DNA of 64,000 nt from Algoriphagus halophilus (GTDB lineage Bacteria; Bacteroidota; Bacteroidia; Cytophagales; Cyclobacteriaceae): NCBI RefSeq assembly GCF_900129785.1, contig NZ_FSRC01000001.1, positions 620,001 to 684,000 on the forward strand, written 5' to 3'. A program made the position numbers and the translations under genes. Below the pieces are notes generated by a model. It did not search any database. It was given only the letters and a program-made list of their open reading frames with translations, and was not told the DNA's origin. Position 1 is the stretch's first letter. Each line of letters begins with the position of its first letter. Shown piece after piece: positions 1 through 9,507 of the stretch.

Positions 1-2066
1 TTGCCGGAGCTACTGCAGGAAAAGTGTTTGAAGGAGAACGGCAGTTTGACTTGGTACTTCGTTTTGAGAAAGATTTCAGAAAGGATATTTCAAACATTGA
101 ACAAGCTTCAATCTTACTGCCCGGAGGGGGAAGTGTTCCCTTAGGGGAGCTGGCGACGATTTCCTATACCAAGGGACCTGCCAAGATTTCCAGGGATGAT
201 ACCCAAAGAAGGATTGTGGTAGGGGTCAATGTCAGAAATAGGGATTTGCAGTCCGTGGTGGATGATATTCAGGAAATCATCCGCACCCAAATAGAAATTC
301 CAGAAGGCTACCGTGTAGATTATGGAGGTCAGTTTGAAAACCTGCAACAGGCGAGAAACCGCTTGTTGATAGCAGTTCCAATTGCCCTGATCTTGATTTT
401 TGTGCTCTTATATTTTGCTTTCTCTTCCACAAGGGATGCCATGATGATTTATTCAGCGATACCGCTTTCAGCTATAGGTGGAGTATTGTTGCTATGGGTA
501 AGAGATATGCCATTCAGTATTTCCGCCGGAGTCGGCTTTATAGCCCTGTTTGGGATTGCTGTCCTGAACGGGATTGTGTTAATAGAACATTTTAAATCCA
601 TGGAATCAAAGTATACAGATATCAAACAATTAGTATTGATTGGTGCCAAAGAACGATTGAGACCCGTATTGTTGACAGCCTCCGCAGCGGCTTTGGGATT
701 TTTGCCCATGGCAGTTTCAGGTTCTGCCGGCGCCGAGGTACAAAGACCTTTGGCGACTGTAGTGATAGGAGGTTTGATTTCAGCCACGGTTTTGACCTTG
801 GTGGTATTGCCTGTTCTGTATGTTTTATTTAAAGGGGGAGTCAAGATTTCTGTTTCAGGAGCCAAAAAGGCCGGACTCAGTCTGTTGATCTTACTTTCAT
901 TGAGTGCCGTTACCATGGCCCAGGAGCAGCAGGAAGAGCTCACATTGACCTTGGATGAAGCGGTGAACATGGCCTTGGAGCAAAACCTCAACCTACAAGC
1001 AGCCGGTAAAGGGCTGGAAGCCGCTACCGTCAACACGGGAGCAGGATGGGATATCTCAAAGATGCAGGTATTCTATTCTCGGGATGAAAACGACATCGCC
1101 GAAAATGGCTATGCCAACAACAAGTGGGGGCTTCTCCAAAGTTTTGCCTTCCCTTCCCTGTATACAGCCCAGAAAAACGTGCTAGAGGATCAGGTAGCCA
1201 TGCAGGAAAATCAATTGGCCATTCAGCAGCGGAGCCTACGTGGGGAAGTCAGCAAAGCCTATGTTACGGCAGTTCACTGGGATGAGGTGAAGAATCATTA
1301 TGCAAAGTTGGATAGTCTGTATCGGGTATTTGCGAATGCGGCAGATAGACGGTTTGAATTGGGTGAAACCAATTACCTGGAGAAATTAACCGCCTCAGGA
1401 AAGCAGCGTGAGATCGGGTTGAAGCTCACAGAAGCCGGACAGAATTTTCAGGTTGCTTTGGAAGGGTTAAAGATTTTGTTGAACTGGGAGGGAGACCTGA
1501 AGGTAGTGAGTTCAGGGATTCAACTGGAAATGGCCGAATTGGATGTGGAGTCGCATCCCGGAGTCAATTATTACCAAAGTGCATTGATGCAAGCCGATCA
1601 TCAGGTGCAGGTGGAGAAAAGGAAGTTGCTTCCGGATCTCACCTTGGAATATGCCCGAGGAACCAACGTGTATTCAGGTTCAAAAATCTATCCTTCCTAC
1701 ATGGGAGGGATCAGCGTCCCTTTATTTTTTGGTGCACAGAAGTCCCAGGTGAGAGCCAGTAAGTTCCGTAAGGAAATGATGGAGCTCGAAGCCCTGAACT
1801 ATGAGAAAAAACTGAGTTCCCGGTATAACCAAACTCAATATAAGGTAGACCAGAATTTGGAAGTCATCCGATATTATCAGGAAGAGGGGGAGCAGTTGGC
1901 TACCCAATTGATGGAACAGGCGAACCGATCCTTTCAGGAAGGAGAGATAGACTTTCTCCAATTTGTTCAACTGATGGAGAACTCCATGAATATCACGCTG
2001 CAATACCTAGAAAGCAGATACAATTACCAAATCAATGTGTTAGAATTAAACTATCTCATCAACTGA
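1..2066 (+). CDS. Heavy-metal efflux RND transporter fused to TolC-like outer membrane factor (CusA/CzcA type), 3' part
   Basis: The reading frame is open from the first bases, so the 5' part lies outside the window. The visible part begins in the periplasmic region of a CusA/CzcA proton antiporter, followed by the last membrane block (about residues 108-275 counted from base 24, rich in Leu/Ile/Val segments). After this comes a signal-peptide-like hydrophobic stretch and a roughly 380-residue OEP/TolC-like helical domain starting near 'LTLDEAVNMALEQN'. Such inner-membrane pump/outer-membrane channel fusions are known in Bacteroidota; the fusion here is seen directly as one frame. It exports metal ions such as Cu, Zn, Co or Cd; the ion cannot be read from the sequence. 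The stop overlaps the start of the adaptor gene by one base (TGATG). Confidence 0.9.
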   Translation, partial: AGATAGKVFEGERQFDLVLRFEKDFRKDISNIEQASILLPGGGSVPLGELATISYTKGPAKISRDDTQRRIVVGVNVRNRDLQSVVDDIQEIIRTQIEIPEGYRVDYGGQFENLQQARNRLLIAVPIALILIFVLLYFAFSSTRDAMMIYSAIPLSAIGGVLLLWVRDMPFSISAGVGFIALFGIAVLNGIVLIEHFKSMESKYTDIKQLVLIGAKERLRPVLLTASAAALGFLPMAVSGSAGAEVQRPLATVVIGGLISATVLTLVVLPVLYVLFKGGVKISVSGAKKAGLSLLILLSLSAVTMAQEQQEELTLTLDEAVNMALEQNLNLQAAGKGLEAATVNTGAGWDISKMQVFYSRDENDIAENGYANNKWGLLQSFAFPSLYTAQKNVLEDQVAMQENQLAIQQRSLRGEVSKAYVTAVHWDEVKNHYAKLDSLYRVFANAADRRFELGETNYLEKLTASGKQREIGLKLTEAGQNFQVALEGLKILLNWEGDLKVVSSGIQLEMAELDVESHPGVNYYQSALMQADHQVQVEKRKLLPDLTLEYARGTNVYSGSKIYPSYMGGISVPLFFGAQKSQVRASKFRKEMMELEALNYEKKLSSRYNQTQYKVDQNLEVIRYYQEEGEQLATQLMEQANRSFQEGEIDFLQFVQLMENSMNITLQYLESRYNYQINVLELNYLIN

Positions 2067-3223
2067 TGGAAGCTATAAAATCAACTATTTATAAAAGTCT
2101 TATCATCGCGTGTTCTGTAGGAGCATTGTTTCAATGCAGCTCTAAAACGGAAGACGCCTCCAGTGGCGTGGAAATCCAGTCTGTTGGAGGTAATTCGGAT
2201 CAGGTTTCTTTGACTCAGGCACAATACGATGCCATGAATATGGAGTGGGGGAACATGGTCTTAAAAACATTTTCTGAGGAACTGAAAGTCCAGGGTCAGG
2301 TGAAAATCCCTGTGGAGGGAATGCAGGATATCACGCCCTTTTTTGGAGGATATGTTTCCGGTCTCAAACTGATGGAAGGCCAAGAGGTTCGTAAAGGAGA
2401 AGTGTTATTTTACTTAGAAAGTCCGGAGTTTGTGAAATTGCAGCAGGACTATTTGGAGGCAACCAGTCAGCTGAATTACCTGAAGCAGGAGTTTGAAAGA
2501 CAAAAAACCCTTTATGGAGAGAAAATAGCTTCCCAAAAAGGATATTTAAAAGCAGAGTCAGATTACCAAAGTACTTTGGCTAGATCAGAAAGTCTGAAGA
2601 AGCAACTGGCAATGATCCATGTCAATACGGATCAGCTTACTCCAGCTACCATTCAGGCAAAAGTTCCGATTATTTCCCCCATTGCCGGATTTGTGGAAAG
2701 CGTATTCACGGTACCTGGGGCGTTTTTGCCTTCTGCTTCCAAAGCTGCCACACTGATCAGTACAGAGCACATGCATATTGAGCTGAATATTTTCGAAAAA
2801 GATGCGGTTCATGTAGCGGAAGGACAAGGAGTGATTTTCACATTGCCAGACTCACCCGGGAATGAATTCGAAGCAAAAGTGTATGTGGTAGGAAAATCGA
2901 TCAGCGAGCAACGCTTTGTTCCTGTTCATGCACATTTAGTAGATGAGAGTCAGGAGAAACGGCTGGTTCCAGGGATGTACTTGGAAGCCAGGGTCCAGTT
3001 AGCACCTCAGGAAGGATGGTCCTTACCTGTAGCCGCTGTAGTAGAATCAGAAGGGAAGAATTTCGTATTGGTTCAAAGTGGGACCAATGACCAGGGCTTT
3101 GTCCTTACTAAAGTAGAAGTTCAACTGGGAAGACAAAACGATCAATTGGTGGAAATATATCCCAATCAACAGCTGAACGAAAATTCAAAAATTTTGGTCA
3201 AAGGAGCTTTTAATATGCTCTGA
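2066..3223 (+). CDS. RND efflux periplasmic adaptor subunit (CusB/HlyD family lipoprotein)
   Basis: 385 residues. The N-terminus has a lipoprotein signal (hydrophobic segment ending GALFQC, Cys24), so the protein is probably anchored in a membrane facing the periplasm. A barrel-sandwich/biotinyl-lipoyl half (about residues 90-125, 'GLKLMEGQEVRKGEVLFYLESPE') is followed by a helical hairpin and a return half with the 'ISPIAGFVESVFTVPGAFL' signature of membrane-fusion proteins. The gene starts on the stop codon of the pump gene, so the two are translationally coupled. It bridges the inner-membrane pump and the fused outer-membrane channel. A strong terminator lies 22 bp after its stop. Confidence 0.92.
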   Translation: MEAIKSTIYKSLIIACSVGALFQCSSKTEDASSGVEIQSVGGNSDQVSLTQAQYDAMNMEWGNMVLKTFSEELKVQGQVKIPVEGMQDITPFFGGYVSGLKLMEGQEVRKGEVLFYLESPEFVKLQQDYLEATSQLNYLKQEFERQKTLYGEKIASQKGYLKAESDYQSTLARSESLKKQLAMIHVNTDQLTPATIQAKVPIISPIAGFVESVFTVPGAFLPSASKAATLISTEHMHIELNIFEKDAVHVAEGQGVIFTLPDSPGNEFEAKVYVVGKSISEQRFVPVHAHLVDESQEKRLVPGMYLEARVQLAPQEGWSLPVAAVVESEGKNFVLVQSGTNDQGFVLTKVEVQLGRQNDQLVEIYPNQQLNENSKILVKGAFNML

Positions 3224-3245
3224 TAACTCTGGAAATAAATACTTG

Positions 3246-3271
3246 AAGCCTCCTGTTGGGAGGCTTTTTTT
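3246..3271 (+). terminator. Rho-independent terminator of the efflux operon
   Basis: A perfect 8-bp stem (aagcctcc / ggaggctt, 3246-3253 and 3259-3266) with a 5-nt loop, running into seven T residues, 22 bp after the adaptor stop codon. Confidence 0.9.
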
Positions 3272-3472
3272 ATGCAATCAAAAGTTTAGCATTTATATAT
3301 TTTTTAATAACAAATCAGTAACAATTACTACATATTGAATCTCATATTAACCAACATAATCCTTGTTATTTTGTTGATTTATAAAATACTGGAACAATAA
3401 TTTGTGATTTTAACAATAAATTAATTAACTTTTTGATAAAGCACTTTTAACCTCATTTTTTTATTGGAGGTT

Positions 3473-3480
3473 TAGCTTTG
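3473..3480 (+). promoter_or_regulatory. Putative Bacteroidota -7 element upstream of susC
   Basis: TAGCTTTG matches the Bacteroidota sigma-ABfr consensus TAnnTTTG exactly and lies about 50 bp before the SusC start. No convincing -33 TTTG is at the usual spacing; a TTTG at 3432-3435 is too far upstream. The rest of the 307-bp gap (3224-3530) is AT-rich, contains the terminator and no other gene. Confidence 0.45.
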
Positions 3481-3530
3481 GTAAAATTTTTAACCAATAA
3501 AAACTCACTAATTAAAAACTCTACTTTAAA

Positions 3531-6500
3531 ATGATTGCTAAGAAAAGCATTTGGTATGGAGTGATGACAGCAATGCTGTTTTTCACACTGAGCCTCACCT
3601 TTGCCCAGGAATCCAGGGTCACAGGGAAGGTAATTGACGAGAAAAACGAGCCTTTGCCGGGAGCTTCCGTGCTGGTGAAGGGAACGACACGCGGAACGGT
3701 AACCGATATTGACGGTTCTTATTCAATTATGGCTAATTCAGGAGAAATCTTGGTTTACTCATTTGTAGGTTTTGAAACAGTGGAGGAAACTGTGGGGAAT
3801 TCCACCGTAATCAATGTGACATTGAGTGAAGGTGTTGCGTTGAGCGAGGTAGTGGTGACCGCTCTTGGAGTGGAAAGAGAAACCAAAGCACTGGGCTACT
3901 CGGTTCAGGCTGTGGACGGAGATAAGTTTACGGAGGCAAGAGAAACCAATGTGATCAATTCGTTAAGTGGTAGAGTGGCAGGCGTGCAAATCACCAATGG
4001 TTCTTCCGGAATCGGTGGATCTTCCAGGGTGACCATTCGGGGAGAATCCTCTTTGAATATCAACGCCAACCAACCACTTTTTGTAGTAGACGGGGTGCCG
4101 ATTTCCAATAATATCATTGGTTCTTCCGGTTCCGGTAACCAGGAAGTCGATTACGGGAATGCTGCGGGTGAAATCAACCCGGATGATATTGCTTCCATGA
4201 CCGTATTGAAAGGACCTGCTGCAGCGGCCCTTTATGGTTCCAGAGCAGCAAATGGTGCCATCTTGATCACCACAAAAACAGGAAAATCCAAGAAAGGGCT
4301 TGGGGTGACCATCAACTCCAATACCACTTTTGACAATCCTTTGGTATTGCCAAATTGGCAAAACAAATATGGACAGGGGAACAATGGGCAGTTTGAATTT
4401 GTAGATGGCGCGGGTTCCGGTATTGCGGATGGGGTAGATGAAAGCTGGGGTCCTGAATTGGATGCGGGTTTGATGATTCCTCAGTTTGACTCTCCAAGAT
4501 CTGTAGAAGGCTTTAGAGGAGGTGATTTGAATGCCCCTCCGGGAAGTACCATTACTCCAACCCCTTGGGTATCCAATCCCAACAACATCAAGGACTTTTT
4601 TGAAACGGGAGTGACGCTTTCCAATAATGTTTCCTTGGCTGCGGCAAATGAAAAATCAAACATCCGGCTTTCCTGGACCAATCTCGACCAAAAAGGGATC
4701 GTGCCGAATACCGATTTGAAAAGAAATACCATTGCCTTGAACGGGGGAATGAATATCACCGAGAAACTTACGGTGAATTCGGTAGTGAACTACCAAAGAA
4801 CAAACAGCGGCAACCGTCCCAGCATCAGTTATGGTACTGAAAACCTGATGTATCTGTGGATCTGGTATGGTCGTCAACTCAACACCAGAAACCTAAGAGA
4901 TTACTGGATGCCTGGACTGGAAGGTCAGCAGCAGTTTAATTACAACTACAACTATCATGACAACCCATATTTCAATGTGTATGAAAATACCAACGGTCAG
5001 TCAAAGGATAGGATCTATGGAAACATCTCTGTGAATTACAAATTCACTGATAAACTCAACTTAATGTTGAGAACAGGTTTGGATACCTACAATGAATTGA
5101 GAGATCGTAAAAGAGCCTTCAGTACACAGCGTTTTCCAAAAGGAAATTATAGGGAAGATGATGTTTTCTTCTCTGAGCAAAACTCCGATTTCTTGTTGAC
5201 CTATACAGAGCATACCAAGCCAGTTTGGTCTTACAGCATTGCTTTGGGAGGTAACTCCATGCGTCAGGAAAACAGATACGTACAAACTGTGGCTCCTCAG
5301 TTGTTGATTCCTGGAATCTACAACTTCACCAACACGGCGGTAAACCTTCAGGTGAACCAGTACACTTCTGAAAAGAGAATCAACTCCTTGTATGGATTCG
5401 GTCAAATTGGTTTCAAAAATGTATTGTTCCTGGATATAACCGGTAGAAATGACTGGTCCAGTACCTTGCCGGCAGATAACAACAGTTACTTCTATCCATC
5501 CGCGACCTTAAGTGCAGTGATTTCAGACATGGTCACCATGCCAGAAGCAATTTCGTTCTTGAAATTGAGAGCAGCCTATGCGGAAGTGGGGAATGATACC
5601 GACCCATATAGTCTATCCAATGTATACGGCTCACAAACCGCTTGGGGATCTGTTCAGGCGAAATCAGAGTCCAACAGACTTTCCAATGCAGAACTGAAAC
5701 CGGAAAGAACCGGTGCCTTTGAAGTAGGAGCAGATATTAGATTCCTGAAAGGTAGAGTAGGCTTGGACTTCACCTATTTCGACAACAGAACCAGAAACCA
5801 GATTATTCCAATTGAATTGGATATTTCAACAGGCTATGCTTCCAGAATCATCAATGCCGGTGAGATCCAAAACAAGGGGATTGAAGCAGTAGTCAATGCC
5901 AACATCCTGAACTCTGAAAGAGGATTGAACTGGAGCATTGTAGCCAACTTCACTCGAACCAGAGGTAAAGTATTGGAATTGACGGAAGGGCTGGATGCCT
6001 ATACCCTTACAGACAGAAATGGTGCGGTCATCCAGGCCAGAGTGGGTGAAAGAATGGGAAATATCTACGGGGTAGGTTTTGAAAGAGTGGAAGATGAAAA
6101 CTCTGAGTACTATGGCCAGATTGTCCATAATTCCACTGGAACCCCACTTCGTGATCCGGAATTGAAGCTTCAGGGAAATTACAATCCTGACTGGATGTTG
6201 GGGCTACAGAACAATTTCAACTATAAAGGGATCAGTTTAGGTTTCCTATTCGATTTCAGATATGGGGGAATTGTCGTGTCCAGAACAAAAACCATCGGAA
6301 GTACTTCCGGTCAATTGGAAGAAACACTGTATGGTCGTGAAAATGGATACGATTTAGAAGTGGAAGGTAACGGAATCATCAGCCCTGGAGTAGTTCAGAA
6401 TGCAGATGGGTCTTATAGCCCTAATACCTTCAAAACGACTTCTCGTAACTGGCACAACAGGTACTACGAGCGAAATAACGTAGAGGCTGCCAAGTACGAT

Positions 6501-6746
6501 GCGACATTCTTGAAGTTGAGAGAAGTGACCATCGGATACACGATTCCAAGATCTGTATTGGGTAAAATGCCAATCCAGGATGTGAAAATCTCCTTGGTAG
6601 GCAGAAACCTGGCCCTTTGGACGGAGAATCCACATTTCGATCCGGAAACACTTTCCATGTCTGGTGGTACGCTACAGCCTGGTGTTGAAAACATGGCCTT
6701 CCCTTCTACCAGAAGCATCGGCTTTAACTTGAATGTGAAATTCTAA
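3531..6746 (+). CDS. SusC/RagA family TonB-linked outer membrane receptor
   Basis: 1071 residues, normal for the family. Order: signal peptide (about 1-25, ending TFAQ), a carboxypeptidase-like regulatory domain (about 28-105, 'VTGKVIDEKNEPLPGASV'), a TonB-dependent receptor plug (about 115-240, with 'LFVVDGVPI' and 'ILKGPAAAALYGSRAANG'-like segment), then a long barrel ending in a terminal phenylalanine. It moves a substrate across the outer membrane using TonB energy. It is followed 37 bp later by its SusD-type partner. The substrate is not readable here, but the two secreted phospho-ester hydrolases downstream suggest a phosphorylated compound. Confidence 0.96.
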   Translation: MIAKKSIWYGVMTAMLFFTLSLTFAQESRVTGKVIDEKNEPLPGASVLVKGTTRGTVTDIDGSYSIMANSGEILVYSFVGFETVEETVGNSTVINVTLSEGVALSEVVVTALGVERETKALGYSVQAVDGDKFTEARETNVINSLSGRVAGVQITNGSSGIGGSSRVTIRGESSLNINANQPLFVVDGVPISNNIIGSSGSGNQEVDYGNAAGEINPDDIASMTVLKGPAAAALYGSRAANGAILITTKTGKSKKGLGVTINSNTTFDNPLVLPNWQNKYGQGNNGQFEFVDGAGSGIADGVDESWGPELDAGLMIPQFDSPRSVEGFRGGDLNAPPGSTITPTPWVSNPNNIKDFFETGVTLSNNVSLAAANEKSNIRLSWTNLDQKGIVPNTDLKRNTIALNGGMNITEKLTVNSVVNYQRTNSGNRPSISYGTENLMYLWIWYGRQLNTRNLRDYWMPGLEGQQQFNYNYNYHDNPYFNVYENTNGQSKDRIYGNISVNYKFTDKLNLMLRTGLDTYNELRDRKRAFSTQRFPKGNYREDDVFFSEQNSDFLLTYTEHTKPVWSYSIALGGNSMRQENRYVQTVAPQLLIPGIYNFTNTAVNLQVNQYTSEKRINSLYGFGQIGFKNVLFLDITGRNDWSSTLPADNNSYFYPSATLSAVISDMVTMPEAISFLKLRAAYAEVGNDTDPYSLSNVYGSQTAWGSVQAKSESNRLSNAELKPERTGAFEVGADIRFLKGRVGLDFTYFDNRTRNQIIPIELDISTGYASRIINAGEIQNKGIEAVVNANILNSERGLNWSIVANFTRTRGKVLELTEGLDAYTLTDRNGAVIQARVGERMGNIYGVGFERVEDENSEYYGQIVHNSTGTPLRDPELKLQGNYNPDWMLGLQNNFNYKGISLGFLFDFRYGGIVVSRTKTIGSTSGQLEETLYGRENGYDLEVEGNGIISPGVVQNADGSYSPNTFKTTSRNWHNRYYERNNVEAAKYDATFLKLREVTIGYTIPRSVLGKMPIQDVKISLVGRNLALWTENPHFDPETLSMSGGTLQPGVENMAFPSTRSIGFNLNVKF

Positions 6747-6783
6747 TTCCACTGAACGAATCTAAATTCAAAGACAGACAATT

Positions 6784-8331
6784 ATGAAATTTAATAGTAA
6801 CTATATAGCAGGATTAGGTTTGGCTTTCGCATTGGCGCTGACTAGCTGTGACAAAGATTTCGAAGAGATCAACATGAATCCTAACAGTCCAGAGACGGTT
6901 TCCTCCAGCTTATTGCTGCCTACCATTATTAGAAACTCTACCAATGAGATTTCCGGTAAGGCCTGGGGTTATGGCAATGTGGTCATGCAATACACTGCAA
7001 AAATCCAGTTTACCAATGAAGACCGGTACAATTGGGGGCCTGAGGGCAACCCGTATAGCACCTTTTATAACTCGCTAAGGGACATCAACAACATGATCTC
7101 CATTTCCACGGAAGCAAATCAAAACAACTACGTGGCAGTGGCGAAAATCATGAGGGCTCACATGTTCTCCTTTATGACCGATGCCTATGGAGATCTACCT
7201 TACTCCGAAGCGACCAAAGCAAAGGAAAGCATCAACTATCCGGTGTTTGACTCCCAAGAGCAAATCTACAGCAACATCCTTTCTGAATTAGAGGAGGCCA
7301 ATGAGTTGTTGGGGTCCACCAACGAAGTGATAGAGGGAGATATCCTGTTTGAAGGAGATGTGATGAGCTGGAAGAAGTTCGCGAATTCACTTCGTTTGAG
7401 AATCCTGATGAGACTTTCAGATCGAATCGATCCATCTGCAGCCATGCAGACCATTCTTTCGGATCCTACCAAATACCCTGTTTTCACCAGCTTTGAAGAT
7501 CAGGCAGCACTTCAGTATTTGCAGGACGTGCCCAATCAACATGGCCTGTACACGACTAGATCAGGTTCCTTTGATGAGTATCGATTGAGTGAGAATATGG
7601 AATCCGTATTGAAAGAGTTGAACGATCCAAGATTGTATGCCTATGCGCAACCAACCAATGATTCCGGTGCAGGAATTATCGGAGAGGTGGACGACTATCA
7701 AGGAGTGCCTAACGGATTGGCGGATGAAGAAGCTTTGGCGTATAGCCCATCAGGCGATCCTGCCAAAGGGGGCTCCAACTTCATCTCCAGAGTAGGTTTG
7801 TTATGGTCTTGTTCTGCCTGTACTTCCCTGGCAAATCCGATCGGAGCGCAGGCAATTTTGATGAGCTATGCAGAACTGCAGTTTATCTTGGCAGAAGCCA
7901 GCGAAAAAGGATATATCACAGGGGATGCCGCAACGTATTACAACAATGGCGTGAAAGCTGCATTCAACTACTATGAATCCAGATACAGAATCGTGAATCT
8001 ACCTGAGATTGCGGATCTATTGGTATTCGATGAAGCGTATTTGACTCAGCCTAAGGTGGCCTACACGGGTTCCACGGAAGAGAAATTAAGTAAAATCGGG
8101 ACACAGAAATGGCTTTCCCTGTTCTTCACTGGATTGGAAGCTTGGTATGACTGGAGAAGAACAGATTATCCTAAAATTGAGCCAGGACCTGCGGCCTACA
8201 TCAATACCGTTCCGGTGAGGTTTATGTATCCTTCCAGCATTCAGGCCTTGAATGGTGACAACTATGAAGCGGCAATTCAAAGACAAGGTCCAGATGCCAT
8301 CACCACTCGTGTATGGTGGGATGTTGATTAA
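6784..8331 (+). CDS. SusD/RagB family nutrient-binding outer membrane lipoprotein
   Basis: 515 residues with a lipoprotein signal (Cys22 in 'ALTSC') followed by 'DFEEINMNPNSPETV', typical of the SusD-like group that pairs with long SusC proteins (Pfam SusD-like_2 type). SusD proteins are surface-exposed lids that bind the substrate over the SusC barrel. Directly downstream of susC and separated from the next gene by a strong terminator, so the SusC/SusD pair makes a defined transcript. Confidence 0.95.
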   Translation: MKFNSNYIAGLGLAFALALTSCDKDFEEINMNPNSPETVSSSLLLPTIIRNSTNEISGKAWGYGNVVMQYTAKIQFTNEDRYNWGPEGNPYSTFYNSLRDINNMISISTEANQNNYVAVAKIMRAHMFSFMTDAYGDLPYSEATKAKESINYPVFDSQEQIYSNILSELEEANELLGSTNEVIEGDILFEGDVMSWKKFANSLRLRILMRLSDRIDPSAAMQTILSDPTKYPVFTSFEDQAALQYLQDVPNQHGLYTTRSGSFDEYRLSENMESVLKELNDPRLYAYAQPTNDSGAGIIGEVDDYQGVPNGLADEEALAYSPSGDPAKGGSNFISRVGLLWSCSACTSLANPIGAQAILMSYAELQFILAEASEKGYITGDAATYYNNGVKAAFNYYESRYRIVNLPEIADLLVFDEAYLTQPKVAYTGSTEEKLSKIGTQKWLSLFFTGLEAWYDWRRTDYPKIEPGPAAYINTVPVRFMYPSSIQALNGDNYEAAIQRQGPDAITTRVWWDVD

Positions 8332-8356
8332 TTGGTAACTTCTAAACGAATACTTC

Positions 8357-8389
8357 ATCCGTCAAGCCATTCGGCTTGGCGGATTTTTT
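8357..8389 (+). terminator. Rho-independent terminator after susD
   Basis: 12-bp stem with one G-T pair (8357-8368 with 8373-8384), a 4-nt loop ATTC and a T tract. It lies between the susD stop and the start of the phosphatase gene, so expression of the downstream hydrolases must use read-through or another start. Confidence 0.9.
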
Positions 8390-8412
8390 CACAACATACA
8401 ACACGCAAATTC

Positions 8413-9507
8413 ATGAAAAACCTCAAAATAACCTTCACCTGCTGTGTGATGCTGCTGGCACTTTCTTTGGAAGGAATGGCCCAGGATTACAAAACTGAAC
8501 ATGTGGTATTGATTACCCTGGACGGAATGAGATGGCAGGAAGTATTTAAAGGAGCAGATTCATTACTGGTAGATGATACGGGAATGATTGAATCTCCTGG
8601 TTCTTTACTGAAAGATTTTTGGGATAGGGACCCATTGAAAAGAAGGGAAATGCTGCTGCCGTTTTTTTGGAATACCTTAAGCAAAGAAGGGCAGATTTAT
8701 GGCAACCGGGCTTATGGTAATAAGGTAGACAACAGCAATCACATGTGGTTTTCCTATCCGGGCTACAATGAGTTTTTAAGTGGTTTCGCAGATGATGAGC
8801 GAATCAACAGCAATGATAAAATCAACAACCCCAATGTCACCTTGTTGGAATATCTGAATCAATTACCTGAGTACAAAGGAAAGGTAATGGCTTTTGGATC
8901 CTGGGATGTGTTTCCGTACATCGTCAATGAGGAGCGAAGCGGTGTTCCTGTCAATGCTGGATTTGATGTGGCAGAAGGAGATGATCTGACCCCGGAAGAA
9001 ATTCTGACAAACAAACTGCAAAGTGAAATCCGAGGTCCTTGGGGAGGAGTGAGATTGGATCCTTTTACCCATAGCTACGCGATGTCCGCTTTAAAGACCA
9101 AAAAGCCAAAAGTGCTGTATATATCATACGGAGAAACAGATGATTGGGCGCATGGCAATCACTACGACCAATATATCTGGTCCGCCAAACAAACCGATGC
9201 CTACATCAAGGAGATCTGGGATTTTATCCAATCGGATCCACAATACAAGGATAAGACAACGATGATCATTGGCGTGGATCATGGGAGAGGGATCACCAAA
9301 ACCAGTTGGAGAGGCCATGGCACCCAAATCCCGGAAGCAGGCCAGATTTGGCTGGCAGCCATCGGTCCGGATACCCCTGCCACTGGGGAAATGAAAACCA
9401 ATGGACAGTGGCATTCAGCCATGGTAGCCAGAACCGTATTCAAATTATTGGGATTGGAATACCCTGATGAAAAAGCAGCGCCAGCTATTGAAGAAATGAT
9501 CAAATGA
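8413..9507 (+). CDS. Secreted alkaline phosphatase superfamily protein
   Basis: 364 residues from the ATG at 8413. The frame is open further upstream to a TTG, but that part would run through the terminator hairpin, while ATG-8413 opens a clean signal peptide (MKNLKITFTCC...GMAQ). Metal and nucleophile motifs of the alkaline phosphatase/phosphoglyceromutase-like fold are visible: 'LITLDGMRWQEVF', 'FSYPGYNEFLSG' (probable nucleophile region), 'YGETDDWAHG', 'GVDHGRG' and 'RGHGTQIP'. Probable periplasmic phospho-monoester or diester hydrolase; substrate unknown. Its stop overlaps the start of the metallophosphoesterase gene by 4 bp (ATGA). Confidence 0.88.
   Translation: MKNLKITFTCCVMLLALSLEGMAQDYKTEHVVLITLDGMRWQEVFKGADSLLVDDTGMIESPGSLLKDFWDRDPLKRREMLLPFFWNTLSKEGQIYGNRAYGNKVDNSNHMWFSYPGYNEFLSGFADDERINSNDKINNPNVTLLEYLNQLPEYKGKVMAFGSWDVFPYIVNEERSGVPVNAGFDVAEGDDLTPEEILTNKLQSEIRGPWGGVRLDPFTHSYAMSALKTKKPKVLYISYGETDDWAHGNHYDQYIWSAKQTDAYIKEIWDFIQSDPQYKDKTTMIIGVDHGRGITKTSWRGHGTQIPEAGQIWLAAIGPDTPATGEMKTNGQWHSAMVARTVFKLLGLEYPDEKAAPAIEEMIK

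Noticed and set aside
449-1036. Long minus-strand frame inside the RND transporter gene
   Set aside because: Shadow of the real gene; no family pattern, and the plus frame carries all conserved motifs.
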